Source: an uncultured Bryobacteraceae bacterium (GTDB lineage Bacteria > Acidobacteriota > Terriglobia > Bryobacterales > Bryobacteraceae). From it: a stretch of DNA of 64,000 bases. Positions 49,794 through 59,720 of the stretch are shown in pieces. Both the position numbers and the translations under genes were made by a program. Each line of letters begins with the position of its first letter. The stretch's first letter is position 1. The notes under the pieces are model-generated. The model saw only the letters and a list, made by a program, of their open reading frames with translations. It was not told where the DNA came from and did not search any database. The DNA lies in NCBI GenBank assembly GCA_937924525.1, contig CALDSU010000003.1, positions 124,001 through 188,000 of the forward strand, written 5' to 3'.

Positions 49794-50633
49794 GTGCTGC
49801 CCGCTCCCGCCATTCCGCTCGGCCGGCGCCTGATCGTGAACGCCGATGATTTCGGCTTCACGCCGGACGTGAACCGGGGAATCATCCACGCGCATAGGGA
49901 GGGCATCCTGACCGCGACGACCTTAATGGCGAACGGGGACGCTTTCGAGGACGCGGTGCGGCGAGCGCGGTCGTGTCCGGCGCTGGACGTGGGATGCCAC
50001 CTGGTGTTGGTGGGCGGCCGCGCCGTGGCCCCTCCGCACACGCTGCTTCCCCAGTCGGTGCCGGAACTGCTGGCGGCCATGGTGGCGCGCCGGATCCGGC
50101 TCTACGACGAGCTGGCCGCGCAGGTCCGGCGCATCCTGGCGGCCGGCCTCCGCCCCACGCACCTCGATACGCACAAACACACGCATCTGGCGCCGCCCGT
50201 GCTGGACGCCGTCGCGCGCGTGGCGCGCGACTTCGGCATCCCCTGGATCCGCCGGCCGTTCGACCTGCCGCGGACCGCCGCGCGCGGCGCCGCGCCCTGG
50301 TTGAAGCGCGCCACCGCGGGCGGATTGCGTTTCCTGGCCGCGCGCTTTGAGCAGGTCCTGCGGCGCCACCATTGCCGTTCCACCGATCACTTCGCCGGCT
50401 TTCAACTCACCGGCCGCTTTCGCACGCGGGAACTGGTGACGCTCCTCGGGCAGTTGCCGCCCGGCCTCACCGAGTTCATGTGCCATCCGGGTTATTGCGG
50501 CGCCGAGTTGCGCGCGGCGCGCACCCGCCTGAAAGAAGCGCGCGAACGGGAACTGGCCGCGCTGGTGGCGCCCGAAACCCGCGCGGCGCTCGCGGCGAAC
50601 CGGATCGAGCTGGTCAGTTATCGCTCGGTCTAG
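49794..50633 (+). CDS. HpnK/ChbG-family carbohydrate deacetylase
   Basis: 279 residues from GTG 49794, 5 nt after mlaD. The YdjC/ChbG metal site is present: Asp-Asp in NADDFGFTPDVN and HLDTHKHTH, plus the closing FMCHPGY. ChbG removes acetyl groups from chitooligosaccharides, and HpnK acts in hopanoid side-chain assembly. Position directly behind a lipid-transport operon favours the HpnK reading. No other hpn genes are in the window. Confidence 0.87.
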   Translation: MLPAPAIPLGRRLIVNADDFGFTPDVNRGIIHAHREGILTATTLMANGDAFEDAVRRARSCPALDVGCHLVLVGGRAVAPPHTLLPQSVPELLAAMVARRIRLYDELAAQVRRILAAGLRPTHLDTHKHTHLAPPVLDAVARVARDFGIPWIRRPFDLPRTAARGAAPWLKRATAGGLRFLAARFEQVLRRHHCRSTDHFAGFQLTGRFRTRELVTLLGQLPPGLTEFMCHPGYCGAELRAARTRLKEARERELAALVAPETRAALAANRIELVSYRSV

Positions 50634-50746
50634 CAACGCCGCATGCAATAATTAAGCTAGGGTCGCACCTGGCTCCCAAGCTGCGTTGGCGGCCCGGCCC
50701 TGTAAGGCCGCACACCTTGCAGGGCCTTCGTTTGCCAGACCGGAAG

Positions 50747-51544
50747 ATGACCGCTGACCGCGAAAGAGCATTGCTGCGCAAAGTAGGCGAGGCCATTCAC
50801 CGTTTCCGCATGATCCGGGACGGGGATCGCGTCGCCGTGGCGCTGTCCGGCGGCAAGGATTCGCTTACCTTGCTGGAAGCGCTGTTGCGGCTGGCGCGGA
50901 AAGCGCCCGTCGAGTTCTCCGTCTGCGCGTTTACGGTGGAGCAGGGAAAATTCCTGCGGCCCATCGAGCCGCTGGGCGAGTGGCTGCGGGCGCGCGGCGT
51001 CGCCTGGACGTATTACCGCGACGCGCCCTCGTTTCGGCTGCTGGAGCAGGAACCGGACCACGGCTGCGACCTATGCAGCCGTTATCGCCGCCGCGCGGTT
51101 TACGAGATCGCCCGCGAACTCGGCGCCAACGTGATCGCCTTCGGGCACACTGCCGACGACTTCTGCGAGGCGCTGCTGCGGAACGCGCTGTTTACCGGCA
51201 AACTGAGCGCGCTGCCGCCGGTCGCCTGGTCCCGCCAGAAGGATTTCCGGCTGATTCGTCCCTTGGTGTTCGTCACCGAACAGCTCACCGCCGCCTTCGC
51301 CGGCGCACTCGGCGCGCCGGTGATTCCTTGCGGCTGTTCCCAAAAGACCGGCACCGTGCGGCGCTCGATCCGCGACCTGTTCGCCGACCTCGAACAGGAC
51401 TATCCCCACCTGAAGGAAAACCTGCTGTCGGCCATGGGCAACCTCGATCCGAACCGGCTCCTCGACAACCGGTTCCGGGAAGACGGGGACCAGGCGCGCC
51501 CCGCGGCGGCCGCCGAATTGCTTCGCGTCGTCACGGATTTGTAG
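50747..51544 (+). CDS. TtcA-family tRNA 2-thiolation protein
   Basis: 265 residues from ATG 50747. PP-loop SGGKDSLTLLEAL adenylates tRNA; cysteines in HGCDLCSRYRR and PCGCSQKTG match the 4Fe-4S and thiolation cysteines of TtcA (2-thiocytidine at position 32). The length (about 310 in E. coli) is slightly short at the C-terminus. The frame is open upstream through the end of the previous gene but that part is not family-like. The gap 50634-50746 may hold a promoter. Confidence 0.9.
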   Translation: MTADRERALLRKVGEAIHRFRMIRDGDRVAVALSGGKDSLTLLEALLRLARKAPVEFSVCAFTVEQGKFLRPIEPLGEWLRARGVAWTYYRDAPSFRLLEQEPDHGCDLCSRYRRRAVYEIARELGANVIAFGHTADDFCEALLRNALFTGKLSALPPVAWSRQKDFRLIRPLVFVTEQLTAAFAGALGAPVIPCGCSQKTGTVRRSIRDLFADLEQDYPHLKENLLSAMGNLDPNRLLDNRFREDGDQARPAAAAELLRVVTDL

Positions 51545-51610
51545 TTCTTCCGCTGCTACAATATGGGGTCCTGGTAACCCGCCCATGGTCTTTCCATCTG
51601 GCGATTCATT

Positions 51611-52225
51611 ATGAGACTGCTGCCCCGCGAGGAACGCTTCTTCGCCCTCTTCCTGGACCAGGTCGCCACCATCCGCAAGGCTTCGGGCCTGCTGGCGGAG
51701 GCGGTCACCGCCGGCCACTCCAAGCTGACCGAAGCCAGCCACACCATCCGCGAGCTGGAAGCGCGCGGCGACGAAATCATCCACGACGTGTTCGTGCGCC
51801 TGAACCAGACGTTCATCACGCCGCTCGATCCGGAGGACATCCACTCGCTGGCCTCGCATCTGGACGACGTGCTGGACGGCATCGAAGACGCGGCTTACCG
51901 CATGGTCGCCTACCGGCTGGAGCCGATCCCGCCCTCCGTCGTGGAGCTCTGCCGCATCGTGGACCTGTGCGCGCGGGAGCTCGAAGGCGCCTTTCGCGCC
52001 CTGAACAGCCAGGAGGCGGTGCTGCCGCACTGCATCGAAATCAATCGTCTGGAGGACGAGGCAGACGCGATTCTAAGGGCGGTGGTCGTGGATTTGTTTG
52101 CATCCTCAACCGATCCGATCGCGCTGATCAAGCAGAAGGAAGTGCATGAGTTCCTCGAACAGACCACCGACCGGTGCGAAGACGTGGCCGACGTGCTCCA
52201 GGCCGTGGTCGTCAAGAACAGTTGA
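51611..52225 (+). CDS. DUF47/PhoU-like Pit accessory protein
   Basis: 204 residues, all helical, with the PhoU-like pattern of DUF47: EERFFALFLDQVATIRKAS, ARGDEIIHDVFVRLNQTFITP, EDIHSLASHLDDVLDGIEDA and the Asp/Glu metal sites (ELEARGDEI, EFLEQTTDRCEDVADVL). DUF47 genes are almost always paired with pit genes and modulate phosphate uptake. The pit gene begins 6 nt later. A TACAAT motif lies upstream at about 51557-51562. Confidence 0.92.
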   Translation: MRLLPREERFFALFLDQVATIRKASGLLAEAVTAGHSKLTEASHTIRELEARGDEIIHDVFVRLNQTFITPLDPEDIHSLASHLDDVLDGIEDAAYRMVAYRLEPIPPSVVELCRIVDLCARELEGAFRALNSQEAVLPHCIEINRLEDEADAILRAVVVDLFASSTDPIALIKQKEVHEFLEQTTDRCEDVADVLQAVVVKNS

Positions 52226-52231
52226 ACCCGC

Positions 52232-53236
52232 ATGGACCCGACGCTGGCCCTCGCGATCCTGATCATCACGATCGCGCTGATTTTCGATTATATTAATGGC
52301 TTTCACGACGCGGCGAACTCGATCGCGACGATCGTGGCGACCCGTGTCCTCACCCCCTTGCAGGCCGTGGCCTGGGCGGCGTTCTTCAACTTCATTTCCG
52401 CGTTCAGTTTCGGCACCGGCGTGGCGACGACGGTCGGCTCCGGCTTTGTCGACCTCACCCTGGTAACGCCGTATGTGATTCTTGCCGGGTTGATCGGCGC
52501 CATCGTGTGGGACCTGCTGACGTGGTGGTGGGGGCTGCCCACGAGTTCCTCGCACGCCCTGATCGGCGGTTACGCGGGCGCGGCGGTGGCGCGCTCGGGT
52601 TTCGACGCGCTGATCCTCGGCAAGTGGCCGATGACCATCGCTTTCATCGTGGTGGCGCCGGTGATCGGACTCGTCACCGCCTACGGGATGATGATTGCGG
52701 TGCACTGGATCTTTCGTAACGCAACCCCACGCAAAATGGATGTATGGTTTCGAAAACTCCAGCTGGTTTCCGCGGCGGCGTTCAGCTATTCGCACGGCAC
52801 CAACGACGCGCAGAAGACCATGGGCATCATCGCCGGCGTGCTGTTCTCCTCCGGGTATCTGAAGGAGTTCCAGGTGCCGGTGTGGGTCATCTTCGCGGCG
52901 CATGGCGCGATCGCGCTGGGCACGCTGAGCGGCGGCTGGCGGATCGTCCGGACGATGGGCTCCCGCCTGACTAGGCTGAAACCGCGCAGCGGGTTCTGCG
53001 CGGAGACGGGAGGCGCGATCGCGGTGCTCACGGCCACCGAGTTGCATCTGCCGGTGTCCACCACGCACGCCATCGCCGGGGCCATCGCGGGGGTCGGATC
53101 GATCCATCGCCTGAAAGCGGTCCGCTGGGCCGTGGCCACCGACATCATGTGGGCCTGGGTGCTCACCATTCCGGCTTCGGCCGCGGTCGCCTGGGTCGCG
53201 TTTTGGTTCATCCGGTTGTTCTTCGCCGCCGCGTGA
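52232..53236 (+). CDS. pit: Low-affinity inorganic phosphate transporter (PiT family)
   Basis: 334 residues, about ten membrane segments. The PiT signatures are duplicated: FDYINGFHDAANSIATIVATR near the start and FSYSHGTNDAQKTMGIIAG in the second half, both with the GxNDxxN-like core, plus LPTSSSHALIGG and LPVSTTHAIAGA. It imports phosphate with Na+ or H+ (or metal-phosphate). Operon with the DUF47 gene. Confidence 0.95.
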   Translation: MDPTLALAILIITIALIFDYINGFHDAANSIATIVATRVLTPLQAVAWAAFFNFISAFSFGTGVATTVGSGFVDLTLVTPYVILAGLIGAIVWDLLTWWWGLPTSSSHALIGGYAGAAVARSGFDALILGKWPMTIAFIVVAPVIGLVTAYGMMIAVHWIFRNATPRKMDVWFRKLQLVSAAAFSYSHGTNDAQKTMGIIAGVLFSSGYLKEFQVPVWVIFAAHGAIALGTLSGGWRIVRTMGSRLTRLKPRSGFCAETGGAIAVLTATELHLPVSTTHAIAGAIAGVGSIHRLKAVRWAVATDIMWAWVLTIPASAAVAWVAFWFIRLFFAAA

Positions 53237-53276
53237 GCGCGCCGGGGCCGGACGGGTGGCATACGATAGAAAACGT

Positions 53277-54743
53277 ATGCGGCTCGCTTCGCTTTTCCTC
53301 CTGTCCTGCGGACTCTCCGGATCGCTGGGCGCGCAGACCCGTTACCAGCCCACCTGGGAATCGGTGGACAGCCGCCCGACGCCGTCGTGGTTCACCGACG
53401 CCAAGTTCGGGATCTTCATCCACTGGGGTGTGTACTCGGTCCCGGCGTACGCCCCCGTCGGCAAGTACGCCGAATGGTATTGGAACGCCCTCGCCAAGGG
53501 GCCGAAGATCAAGGAGGAGCCCAACCCGACCTGGCAGTTCCACGCCCGGAACTACGGCGAGCGGTTCGCCTACGCCGATTTCGCGCCTTTGTTCCGTGCC
53601 GAGATGTACGATCCGGATTACTGGGCGGAGGTCTTCGAGAAGTCCGGCGCGCGCTACGTGGTGCTGACCTCGAAGCATCATGACGGATTCGCCTTGTGGT
53701 CGAGCGCGCATGCCACCGCGGCCTGGAGGCGGCCGTGGAATGCGGTGGAGATTGGCCCGCGCCGCGACGTGCTGGGCGACCTGACGACGGCGGTCCGCAA
53801 GCGCGGCCTCAAAATGGGGTTCTACTATTCGCTGTACGAATGGTACAACCCGCTGTGGCTGACCGACCGCCCGCGGTACGTGGCCGAACACATGCATCCG
53901 CAGTTCAAGGATCTGGTCAGGCGGTATGCGCCGGCGTTGATCTTCTCCGACGGGGAATGGGAGATGCCGGGGGAGGATTGGAAATCGCCCGAGTTGCTGG
54001 CGTGGCTGTTCAACGAAGCGCCCGGACGCGAAGAAGTGGTGGTGAACGACCGTTGGGGCAAAGGGTCCCGCCACAAGCACGGGGGATACTACACCACCGA
54101 GTACACCGCCGGACTGGAAGGGACCACCAAGCCGTGGGAAGAGAGCCGCGGCATGGGTTTCTCGTATGGGTACAACCGCGCCGAGCAGATCGGGGACTAC
54201 CGCTCGGACCGGGAACTGCTGCTGATGCTGATCGACCTGGTGAGCCGGGGCGGCAATCTGCTGCTGGACATCGGCCCCACCGGCGACGGGCGGATTCCCG
54301 TGATCATGCAGGAGCGCCTGCTGCAACTGGGCAGATGGCTGCGCATCAACGGCGAGGCGATTTACGGCACGAAGCCCTGGCGGCGCACCCGCCAGTGGAG
54401 CGCGGGGGAAGTGCCGAAACTGGAAACCGGCGAGTACATGACCCGGTACGAAGTGACCGACTACCTCGAGCCCCGCAAGCCCGGGCAGGCGGTGATCGAG
54501 GCGTTCTTCACGGCCAAAGGCAGCGACTTGTATGCGATTACGCCCCGCTGGCCGGGCGCGAAACTCACCTTGCGTGACTTCCAGCCGGCCCGGACCATGA
54601 AGGTCACGCTGCTGGGAACGCCCGGCGCGTTGAAGTGGAAGAGCGCAGGCAAGGATGTGGTGGTGGACTTGCCGCTTCCTCCGGGCGACGCTTCCCGGGC
54701 CCAGCATGCGTATGCGTTCCGCCTGGAAGGTCTTGCGCGCTGA
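53277..54743 (+). CDS. Exported alpha-L-fucosidase (GH29)
   Basis: 488 residues from ATG 53277. Signal peptide ASLFLLSCGLSGSLGAQ. GH29 motifs: WFTDAKFGIFIHWGVYSVPA, VVLTSKHHDGFALWSS and the catalytic nucleophile Asp in ALIFSDGEWEMP. The acid/base is less conserved in the family and not assigned. It releases fucose from glycans outside the cell. A sugar-type symporter is encoded convergently next to it. Confidence 0.93.
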   Translation: MRLASLFLLSCGLSGSLGAQTRYQPTWESVDSRPTPSWFTDAKFGIFIHWGVYSVPAYAPVGKYAEWYWNALAKGPKIKEEPNPTWQFHARNYGERFAYADFAPLFRAEMYDPDYWAEVFEKSGARYVVLTSKHHDGFALWSSAHATAAWRRPWNAVEIGPRRDVLGDLTTAVRKRGLKMGFYYSLYEWYNPLWLTDRPRYVAEHMHPQFKDLVRRYAPALIFSDGEWEMPGEDWKSPELLAWLFNEAPGREEVVVNDRWGKGSRHKHGGYYTTEYTAGLEGTTKPWEESRGMGFSYGYNRAEQIGDYRSDRELLLMLIDLVSRGGNLLLDIGPTGDGRIPVIMQERLLQLGRWLRINGEAIYGTKPWRRTRQWSAGEVPKLETGEYMTRYEVTDYLEPRKPGQAVIEAFFTAKGSDLYAITPRWPGAKLTLRDFQPARTMKVTLLGTPGALKWKSAGKDVVVDLPLPPGDASRAQHAYAFRLEGLAR

Positions 54744-54773
54744 TCGCCGGGCTTCCCCGCGGGCCGGCTACGA

Positions 54774-56420
54774 CTAGAAGAACGCCACGTTCAGAATGAT
54801 GGTGAGCACCGCGACGCCGAGGGCCAGCCGGGCGGGGCTCCAGCGCGGATCGCCGCCATCCGGCGGCAGGGCCGTCACCCCGTAAACCAAGCCGCGCAGT
54901 TCGCTGACGGGCCGCGGCCGCGTCGCCAGACTCACCAGGATCGTGACCGCGAAGCAGGCGGACCAGGCGACGATCGCGATCCAGAAGTTCTGCGCCATCG
55001 TGGAGGGGAAATGGTGAAGCTGCGCGACCCAGGCGCCCTTGCCTTCCGCAGACGTAAGTCCATGGGTGGCCGCCGCCGCAAGCGTTCCCGCCACCAGGCC
55101 GGCGAAAGCGCCGTGTCCCGTCGCGCGGCGCCAGAACATCCCCAGCAGAAACGTCGCGAACAGCGGCGCGTTCACAAAGCCGAACACCAACTGGAGCAGG
55201 TCCATGATGTTGTTGTAGCTGCGGGCCAGAAAAGCGGCGCCCACCGAGGCGGCCGTGCCCAGCACCGTGACGGCGCGGGCTACCCGCAGGTAGTGGGCGT
55301 CGCTGGCCGAACGCCGGAAGTAATTCTGGTAGATGTCGTACGTGAAGACGGTGTTGAACGCGGTCACATTTCCGGCCATGCCCGACATGAAGGACGCCAT
55401 CAAACCCGTCAAACCGACGCCGAGCATGCCCGAGGGATAGAGTTTGGCCATCAGGGTGGTCAGCACTTGGTCATAGTCGTAAGAGTCGCCCTTGACCGGC
55501 AAGGAGTACCCGATGTCCATCCCGGCCAATGCCACCGCTGCGATCCCCGGAACAATCACTACGAACGGAATCAGCATCTTGGGAAGCGCGGCCACGATCG
55601 GCGTCGACCTGGCGGCGGACATGCTGTTGGCGGCCATGGCGCGCTGGACTACCAGGAAATCCGTGCACCAATAACCAAAGGAAAGCACAAAACCCAGGCC
55701 GGCGACCAGGCCGAAGATTTCCACCCCCATCGGGTTCTGGCTGGCGTCTCCGGCGTAACGCCAGGCATGCACCATGACGGGATCCACTCGCGCGCCAATC
55801 GCCTGCCAACCGCCGGCGCGCGAAACGGCCAGGTACGCGAGCGGCGCGAAACCCAGCACAATGAGGAAGAACTGGAGAACCTCGTTGTAAATGGCGCTCG
55901 TGAGACCGCCCAGGAAGGTGTAGACCAGCACGATCGCCGCCGAGAGCAGAATCGAGGCCGGAAAACTCCATCCCAGCACCAGTTGCAGCAGCAGGCCCAG
56001 CGCGTACATCGAGATGCCGCTGCTGAAAAGCGTCATGGACGCGAAGGTAAGAGCGTTGAAGGCGCGGGTCTTTTCGTCGAACCGGAGCTTGAGGTATTCC
56101 GGCACCGACCGGGCTCTGCTTCCGTAGTAGAAGGGCATCATGAACAAGCCGATGAACAGCATGGCGGGAATCGCGCCCACCCAGTAGAAGTGGGCGGTCA
56201 TGATGCCGTACTTGGCCCCGGACGCCGACATGCCGACCAGCTCCTGCGCGCCCAGGTTGGCGGCCAGGAAGGCCAGGCTGGTGATCCAGAGCGGGACCGA
56301 CCGGCCGGAGGTCAGAAACTCCGAACTGGACGAGACGGTCTTTTTCAGTTTCCAACCAATGCCCAGGACGAAGAGAAAGTAGAGGATCAGGATGAGGTAA
56401 TCGACAGGAGCCAGCGTCAA
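54774..56420 (-). CDS. SGLT-type sodium:solute symporter
   Basis: 548 residues from TTG 56420. About 14 membrane helices with SSS motifs GRSVPLWITSLAFLAANLGAQEL and SGMAGNVTAFNTVFTYDIYQNYF. The ANLGAQE...G and GISMYALGLLLQL regions resemble the Na+/sugar (SGLT/vSGLT) branch. With the neighbouring fucosidase, a role in sugar uptake is plausible. It shares its divergent region with the histidine kinase. Confidence 0.9.
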   Translation of the reverse strand: MTLAPVDYLILILYFLFVLGIGWKLKKTVSSSSEFLTSGRSVPLWITSLAFLAANLGAQELVGMSASGAKYGIMTAHFYWVGAIPAMLFIGLFMMPFYYGSRARSVPEYLKLRFDEKTRAFNALTFASMTLFSSGISMYALGLLLQLVLGWSFPASILLSAAIVLVYTFLGGLTSAIYNEVLQFFLIVLGFAPLAYLAVSRAGGWQAIGARVDPVMVHAWRYAGDASQNPMGVEIFGLVAGLGFVLSFGYWCTDFLVVQRAMAANSMSAARSTPIVAALPKMLIPFVVIVPGIAAVALAGMDIGYSLPVKGDSYDYDQVLTTLMAKLYPSGMLGVGLTGLMASFMSGMAGNVTAFNTVFTYDIYQNYFRRSASDAHYLRVARAVTVLGTAASVGAAFLARSYNNIMDLLQLVFGFVNAPLFATFLLGMFWRRATGHGAFAGLVAGTLAAAATHGLTSAEGKGAWVAQLHHFPSTMAQNFWIAIVAWSACFAVTILVSLATRPRPVSELRGLVYGVTALPPDGGDPRWSPARLALGVAVLTIILNVAFF

Positions 56421-56547
56421 GTTGGGATCTCGCTAGGATGAACTGGAAGGCGGCGACCTTCGATTTTGGCACGGCGGCAGAGCCGCTGTAAATCAGTGGA
56501 CACGAACGCACCGGGCCAGTTGGATACACTTGGCGGTAGCGGCTTCT

Positions 56548-56611
56548 TCCGAATTCGGTATGGAGCGCATGGACCAGCAGCCAAGTATAAGAAAAGAAAA
56601 ACGAATTCGGA
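56548..56611. promoter_or_regulatory. Two CGAATTCGG palindromic boxes in the symporter/kinase divergent region
   Basis: CGAATTCG occurs at 56550-56557 and 56602-56609; with flanks they read TCCGAATTCG and CGAATTCGGA, an inverted repeat 44 nt apart. The 294-bp region 56421-56714 also has direct TTCCGCGG repeats near 56665-56685. The boxes could be operator sites for a regulator of either gene. I found no sigma-54 (-24/-12) promoter there. Confidence 0.4.
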
Positions 56612-56714
56612 GAGGCACCCGGCGTCCCTTCGTTGGCAGTAAACTTGCTGTTAGTGGTATTCCGCGGTGGTTCCGCGGAGCGGGCGCAAACGGAGCGCCC
56701 AAGTCCACCCGGCC

Positions 56715-59700
56715 ATGTTGCAGGAATTGAAGTTCCAACTGTCGACCGCGATCCTCACGGTGCTTACCGTCGCGGCGGCGTTTTGCGCGGCAGTGAACTT
56801 CAATCAGCAATTGAAATTCGGGCTGCCGGACGACGGCGTCAGTTGGGGCGATGTCGGTCCGAGCGAGGTGGCCACCGAAGTGAGGGCGCTGCGCGTGATG
56901 CCGGGCAGCGGAGCGGCCAACGCCGGGTTACGGGCCGGCGACGTGCTGCTGAAGATCAACGGGCAGCCGATCGGACGCGCGCAGGAGGTGACCGCCATCT
57001 TGCTGGGGGTGCGTTCGTGGAACCGGGCCGAGTATCTGCTCTCGCGCAACGGCGTCGAGTTCAAGGCCAAGGTGATTGTGGGCGACGTGGTCCCCGGGCG
57101 GGCCATCTACTATCAGTACCTGGTCGGGATTGCGTACCTGATGATTGGCCTGTTCGTCTACTACCGCCGCGGCTCGGCGCAGAAGGCGCGGCATTTCTAC
57201 ATTTTCTGCCTGGTCTCCTTCATCTTCTGCACCTTCCACTACACCGGCAAGCTGAACCTTTTCGACAAGGTCATCTACTTCGGCAACCTGATCGCCGGAG
57301 CGCTGGCGCCGACGATCTTCCTGCATTTCTGCCTGACCTTCCCTGAGCCGCGCCGCTGGCTGAGGGCGAACTGGCGGCAGGCGTTGCTTTACCTGCCGGC
57401 GCTGGTGCTGATCGGCCTGTACTTCGCGTTTACCTCCGGCGTTGCTAAGGCGCGCGCTCCGCTGGTGGAACTGCGCTGGATGCTGGACCGGCTGTGGCTG
57501 GCGTACCTGACCGGCATGTATCTGATCAGCGGAATGGTGCTGGCGCTGGAACGCCGCAAGGCCGAGGATCCCATCGTGCGCCAGCAAATGAAGTGGCTGC
57601 GCAACGGGACCCTGTCCGGCGTGCTGCCGTTCGCCCTGCTGTACGTGCTTCCCTACACCCTTGGCATTGTCCCGAATGAGTACATGAAGCTCAGCGTCCT
57701 GACGCTGGGGCTGATCCCGCTGACGCTGGCCTGGGCGGTGTTGCGCTACCGGCTCATGGATGTGGATATCCTGTTTCAGCGCGGTTACGCTTACACTCTC
57801 GCTACCGTCAGCGTGCTGGCCTGTTTTTACGGGATCATCTTCTTCCTGGCCACCTTCGCGCAAAAGGTGTTCAAGGAGGAATTGGGTCAGGGCGGGCTGG
57901 TCGTCATCATGCTGGTGGCCGCCTTCCTGTTCCAGCCGGTGCGGAACTGGATTCAGGAGAGGCTGGACCGCTACTTCTACCGCGACCGGTACGATTACCG
58001 CAGAACCCTGGTGGAGTTTGCGCGCGAGTTGAGCGCCGAAACGAACCTGGAGCGCATGCTGACCCAGGTGGCCGAGCGCCTGCGGCACACCTTGGCGATC
58101 CAGCATCTGGCTTTCTTTCTCTTGGAAGAGACCGAAGCGGGCGAGCGCCGGTTCCGGCTGAAGAAGGGCGTCGGGCTGTTCGACCGGCAGGGGCGTCCGA
58201 TCGAGTCCGATGCGCAATTGGATTTGAGCTTCCTGGACCAGCACGTGCGGTCAGGCGAACAAGAGGACACGCCCCGGCGTCCGTACCTGTTCTTTGAGAG
58301 AACCCGCTACCTGGTGGACGCGGTTTCGCGGTCTATGCCGCTCTCGATGCGGCAGACCATCGCGGATCTGGATCTGACCTATTACCTGCCTTGCGAGGTG
58401 CGCGGGCGTACGATCGGCTTCCTGGGGGTAAGCCGCACCGAGGACGGCGATTTTCTCTCCACGGTGGATGTAGAGCTGCTGCAGACGCTGTCGGGCTACG
58501 TCGCGATCGCGATTGAGAATGCGCGCCTCTACGAGTCGCTCGAGCGGAAGGTGGAAGAGAACGAGCGCCTCAGAGAGTTCAACGAGAACATCGTGGAGTC
58601 GCTGAACGTCGGCATCCTGGCGGCGGACCACGACGACGTCGTCTCGAGCTGGAACACCCGCATGGAGGAACTGACCGGCGTTCCGCGCGACCTGGCGGTG
58701 GGCCTCAAGCTGCGGGACCTGCTGCCGGCGGAACTGAATGAGCAGTTCGAGCGCGTCCGCGGAGAGAGCGGTATTCACCACATCTACAAGTTCGCCTTCC
58801 GTCCGCTGGCGATCGGTCAAGGTCTGGCTGAAACCGGCGTCCTCTTGCCGGAGCCGGAAAACGGCAACGGGAACGGCGCCGGGCCCTCGGCGGCGGTGGT
58901 GCGGGAAGCGACGCTGAACATCGCGATTGCGCCGCTCATTTCCCGCGATTTGGAACAGATCGGCCGCCTGATCATCTTCGACGACGTGACCGACCGGACC
59001 GAACTCGAGCAGAAGCTAATCCAGGCGGACAAGCTGAGCAGCATCGGCCTGCTGGCGGCGGGAGTGGCGCATGAAGTCAACACCCCGCTGGCCGTGATCT
59101 CAACTTACGCCCAGATGCTGGCCAAGCAGGTGGCCGACGACGAGCAAAAGACGAAACTGCTCGAGAAGATCGCGCGCCAGACCTTCCGGGCCAGCGAGAT
59201 TGTGAATTCGCTGCTCAATTTCTCCCGGACGTCGACTACGGAGTTTGGGCGCGTGAACGTGAACCGCGTCATCCAGGAAACCCTGTCCCTCATCGAGCAC
59301 CAAATGCAAAAGGCGGGCCTTCATCTGGCCGCGGAACTGGATCCCGAATTGCCCGACATTCAGGGCAACGGAGGCAAGCTCCAGCAAGTGTTCCTCAACC
59401 TGTTCCTGAACGCCCGGGACGCGATGTCGGCGGGGGGACGGCTGACGGTGCGCACCTGGAGCCAGGACCGGAGCGTGCACATCGAGGTGTCCGACACCGG
59501 AAAAGGGATGGAGCCGGAAGTGGTGCAGCGCATTTACGATCCCTTCTTTACCACCAAAGCGGCCAAGAAAGGCACCGGGCTCGGTCTGGCGGTGACCTAC
59601 GGGATTATTCAGGAGCATGGCGGGTCCATCCGGGCAGACAGCCGCCCGGGTGAAGGAACGCGTTTCCTCCTGGAATTCCCCAGCGTGGCCGCCCGGGCGC

Positions 59701-59720
59701 GAAAGCCAGTCCATGCCTGA
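56715..59720 (+). CDS. Membrane histidine kinase with PDZ, multi-TM, GAF and PAS domains
   Basis: 1001 residues from ATG 56715. Order: TM1 (about 9-28), PDZ domain (about 45-125, GAANAGLRAGDVLLKINGQP), about seven membrane helices (130-400), a GAF-like domain (about 430-610), a PAS domain (about 625-760), a HisKA domain with the phosphorylated His786 in AGVAHEVNTPLAV, and a HATPase with NLFLNARDAM, DTGKGMEPEVV and GTGLGLAVTYGI. The next gene overlaps its end by 8 nt and encodes the partner regulator. A periplasmic PDZ on a sensor kinase suggests sensing of protein or peptide C-termini (inference). Confidence 0.92.
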   Translation: MLQELKFQLSTAILTVLTVAAAFCAAVNFNQQLKFGLPDDGVSWGDVGPSEVATEVRALRVMPGSGAANAGLRAGDVLLKINGQPIGRAQEVTAILLGVRSWNRAEYLLSRNGVEFKAKVIVGDVVPGRAIYYQYLVGIAYLMIGLFVYYRRGSAQKARHFYIFCLVSFIFCTFHYTGKLNLFDKVIYFGNLIAGALAPTIFLHFCLTFPEPRRWLRANWRQALLYLPALVLIGLYFAFTSGVAKARAPLVELRWMLDRLWLAYLTGMYLISGMVLALERRKAEDPIVRQQMKWLRNGTLSGVLPFALLYVLPYTLGIVPNEYMKLSVLTLGLIPLTLAWAVLRYRLMDVDILFQRGYAYTLATVSVLACFYGIIFFLATFAQKVFKEELGQGGLVVIMLVAAFLFQPVRNWIQERLDRYFYRDRYDYRRTLVEFARELSAETNLERMLTQVAERLRHTLAIQHLAFFLLEETEAGERRFRLKKGVGLFDRQGRPIESDAQLDLSFLDQHVRSGEQEDTPRRPYLFFERTRYLVDAVSRSMPLSMRQTIADLDLTYYLPCEVRGRTIGFLGVSRTEDGDFLSTVDVELLQTLSGYVAIAIENARLYESLERKVEENERLREFNENIVESLNVGILAADHDDVVSSWNTRMEELTGVPRDLAVGLKLRDLLPAELNEQFERVRGESGIHHIYKFAFRPLAIGQGLAETGVLLPEPENGNGNGAGPSAAVVREATLNIAIAPLISRDLEQIGRLIIFDDVTDRTELEQKLIQADKLSSIGLLAAGVAHEVNTPLAVISTYAQMLAKQVADDEQKTKLLEKIARQTFRASEIVNSLLNFSRTSTTEFGRVNVNRVIQETLSLIEHQMQKAGLHLAAELDPELPDIQGNGGKLQQVFLNLFLNARDAMSAGGRLTVRTWSQDRSVHIEVSDTGKGMEPEVVQRIYDPFFTTKAAKKGTGLGLAVTYGIIQEHGGSIRADSRPGEGTRFLLEFPSVAARARKPVHA

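Noticed and set aside
54744-54773. Hairpin between the convergent fucosidase and symporter genes
   Set aside because: Only a 5-bp GCCGG/CCGGC stem with a 13-nt loop and no T-run, so weaker than expected for a terminator.
56421-56714. Sigma-54 promoter upstream of the histidine kinase (TGGCACG near 56468)
   Set aside because: The -12 element (TTGC) is absent at the required spacing.
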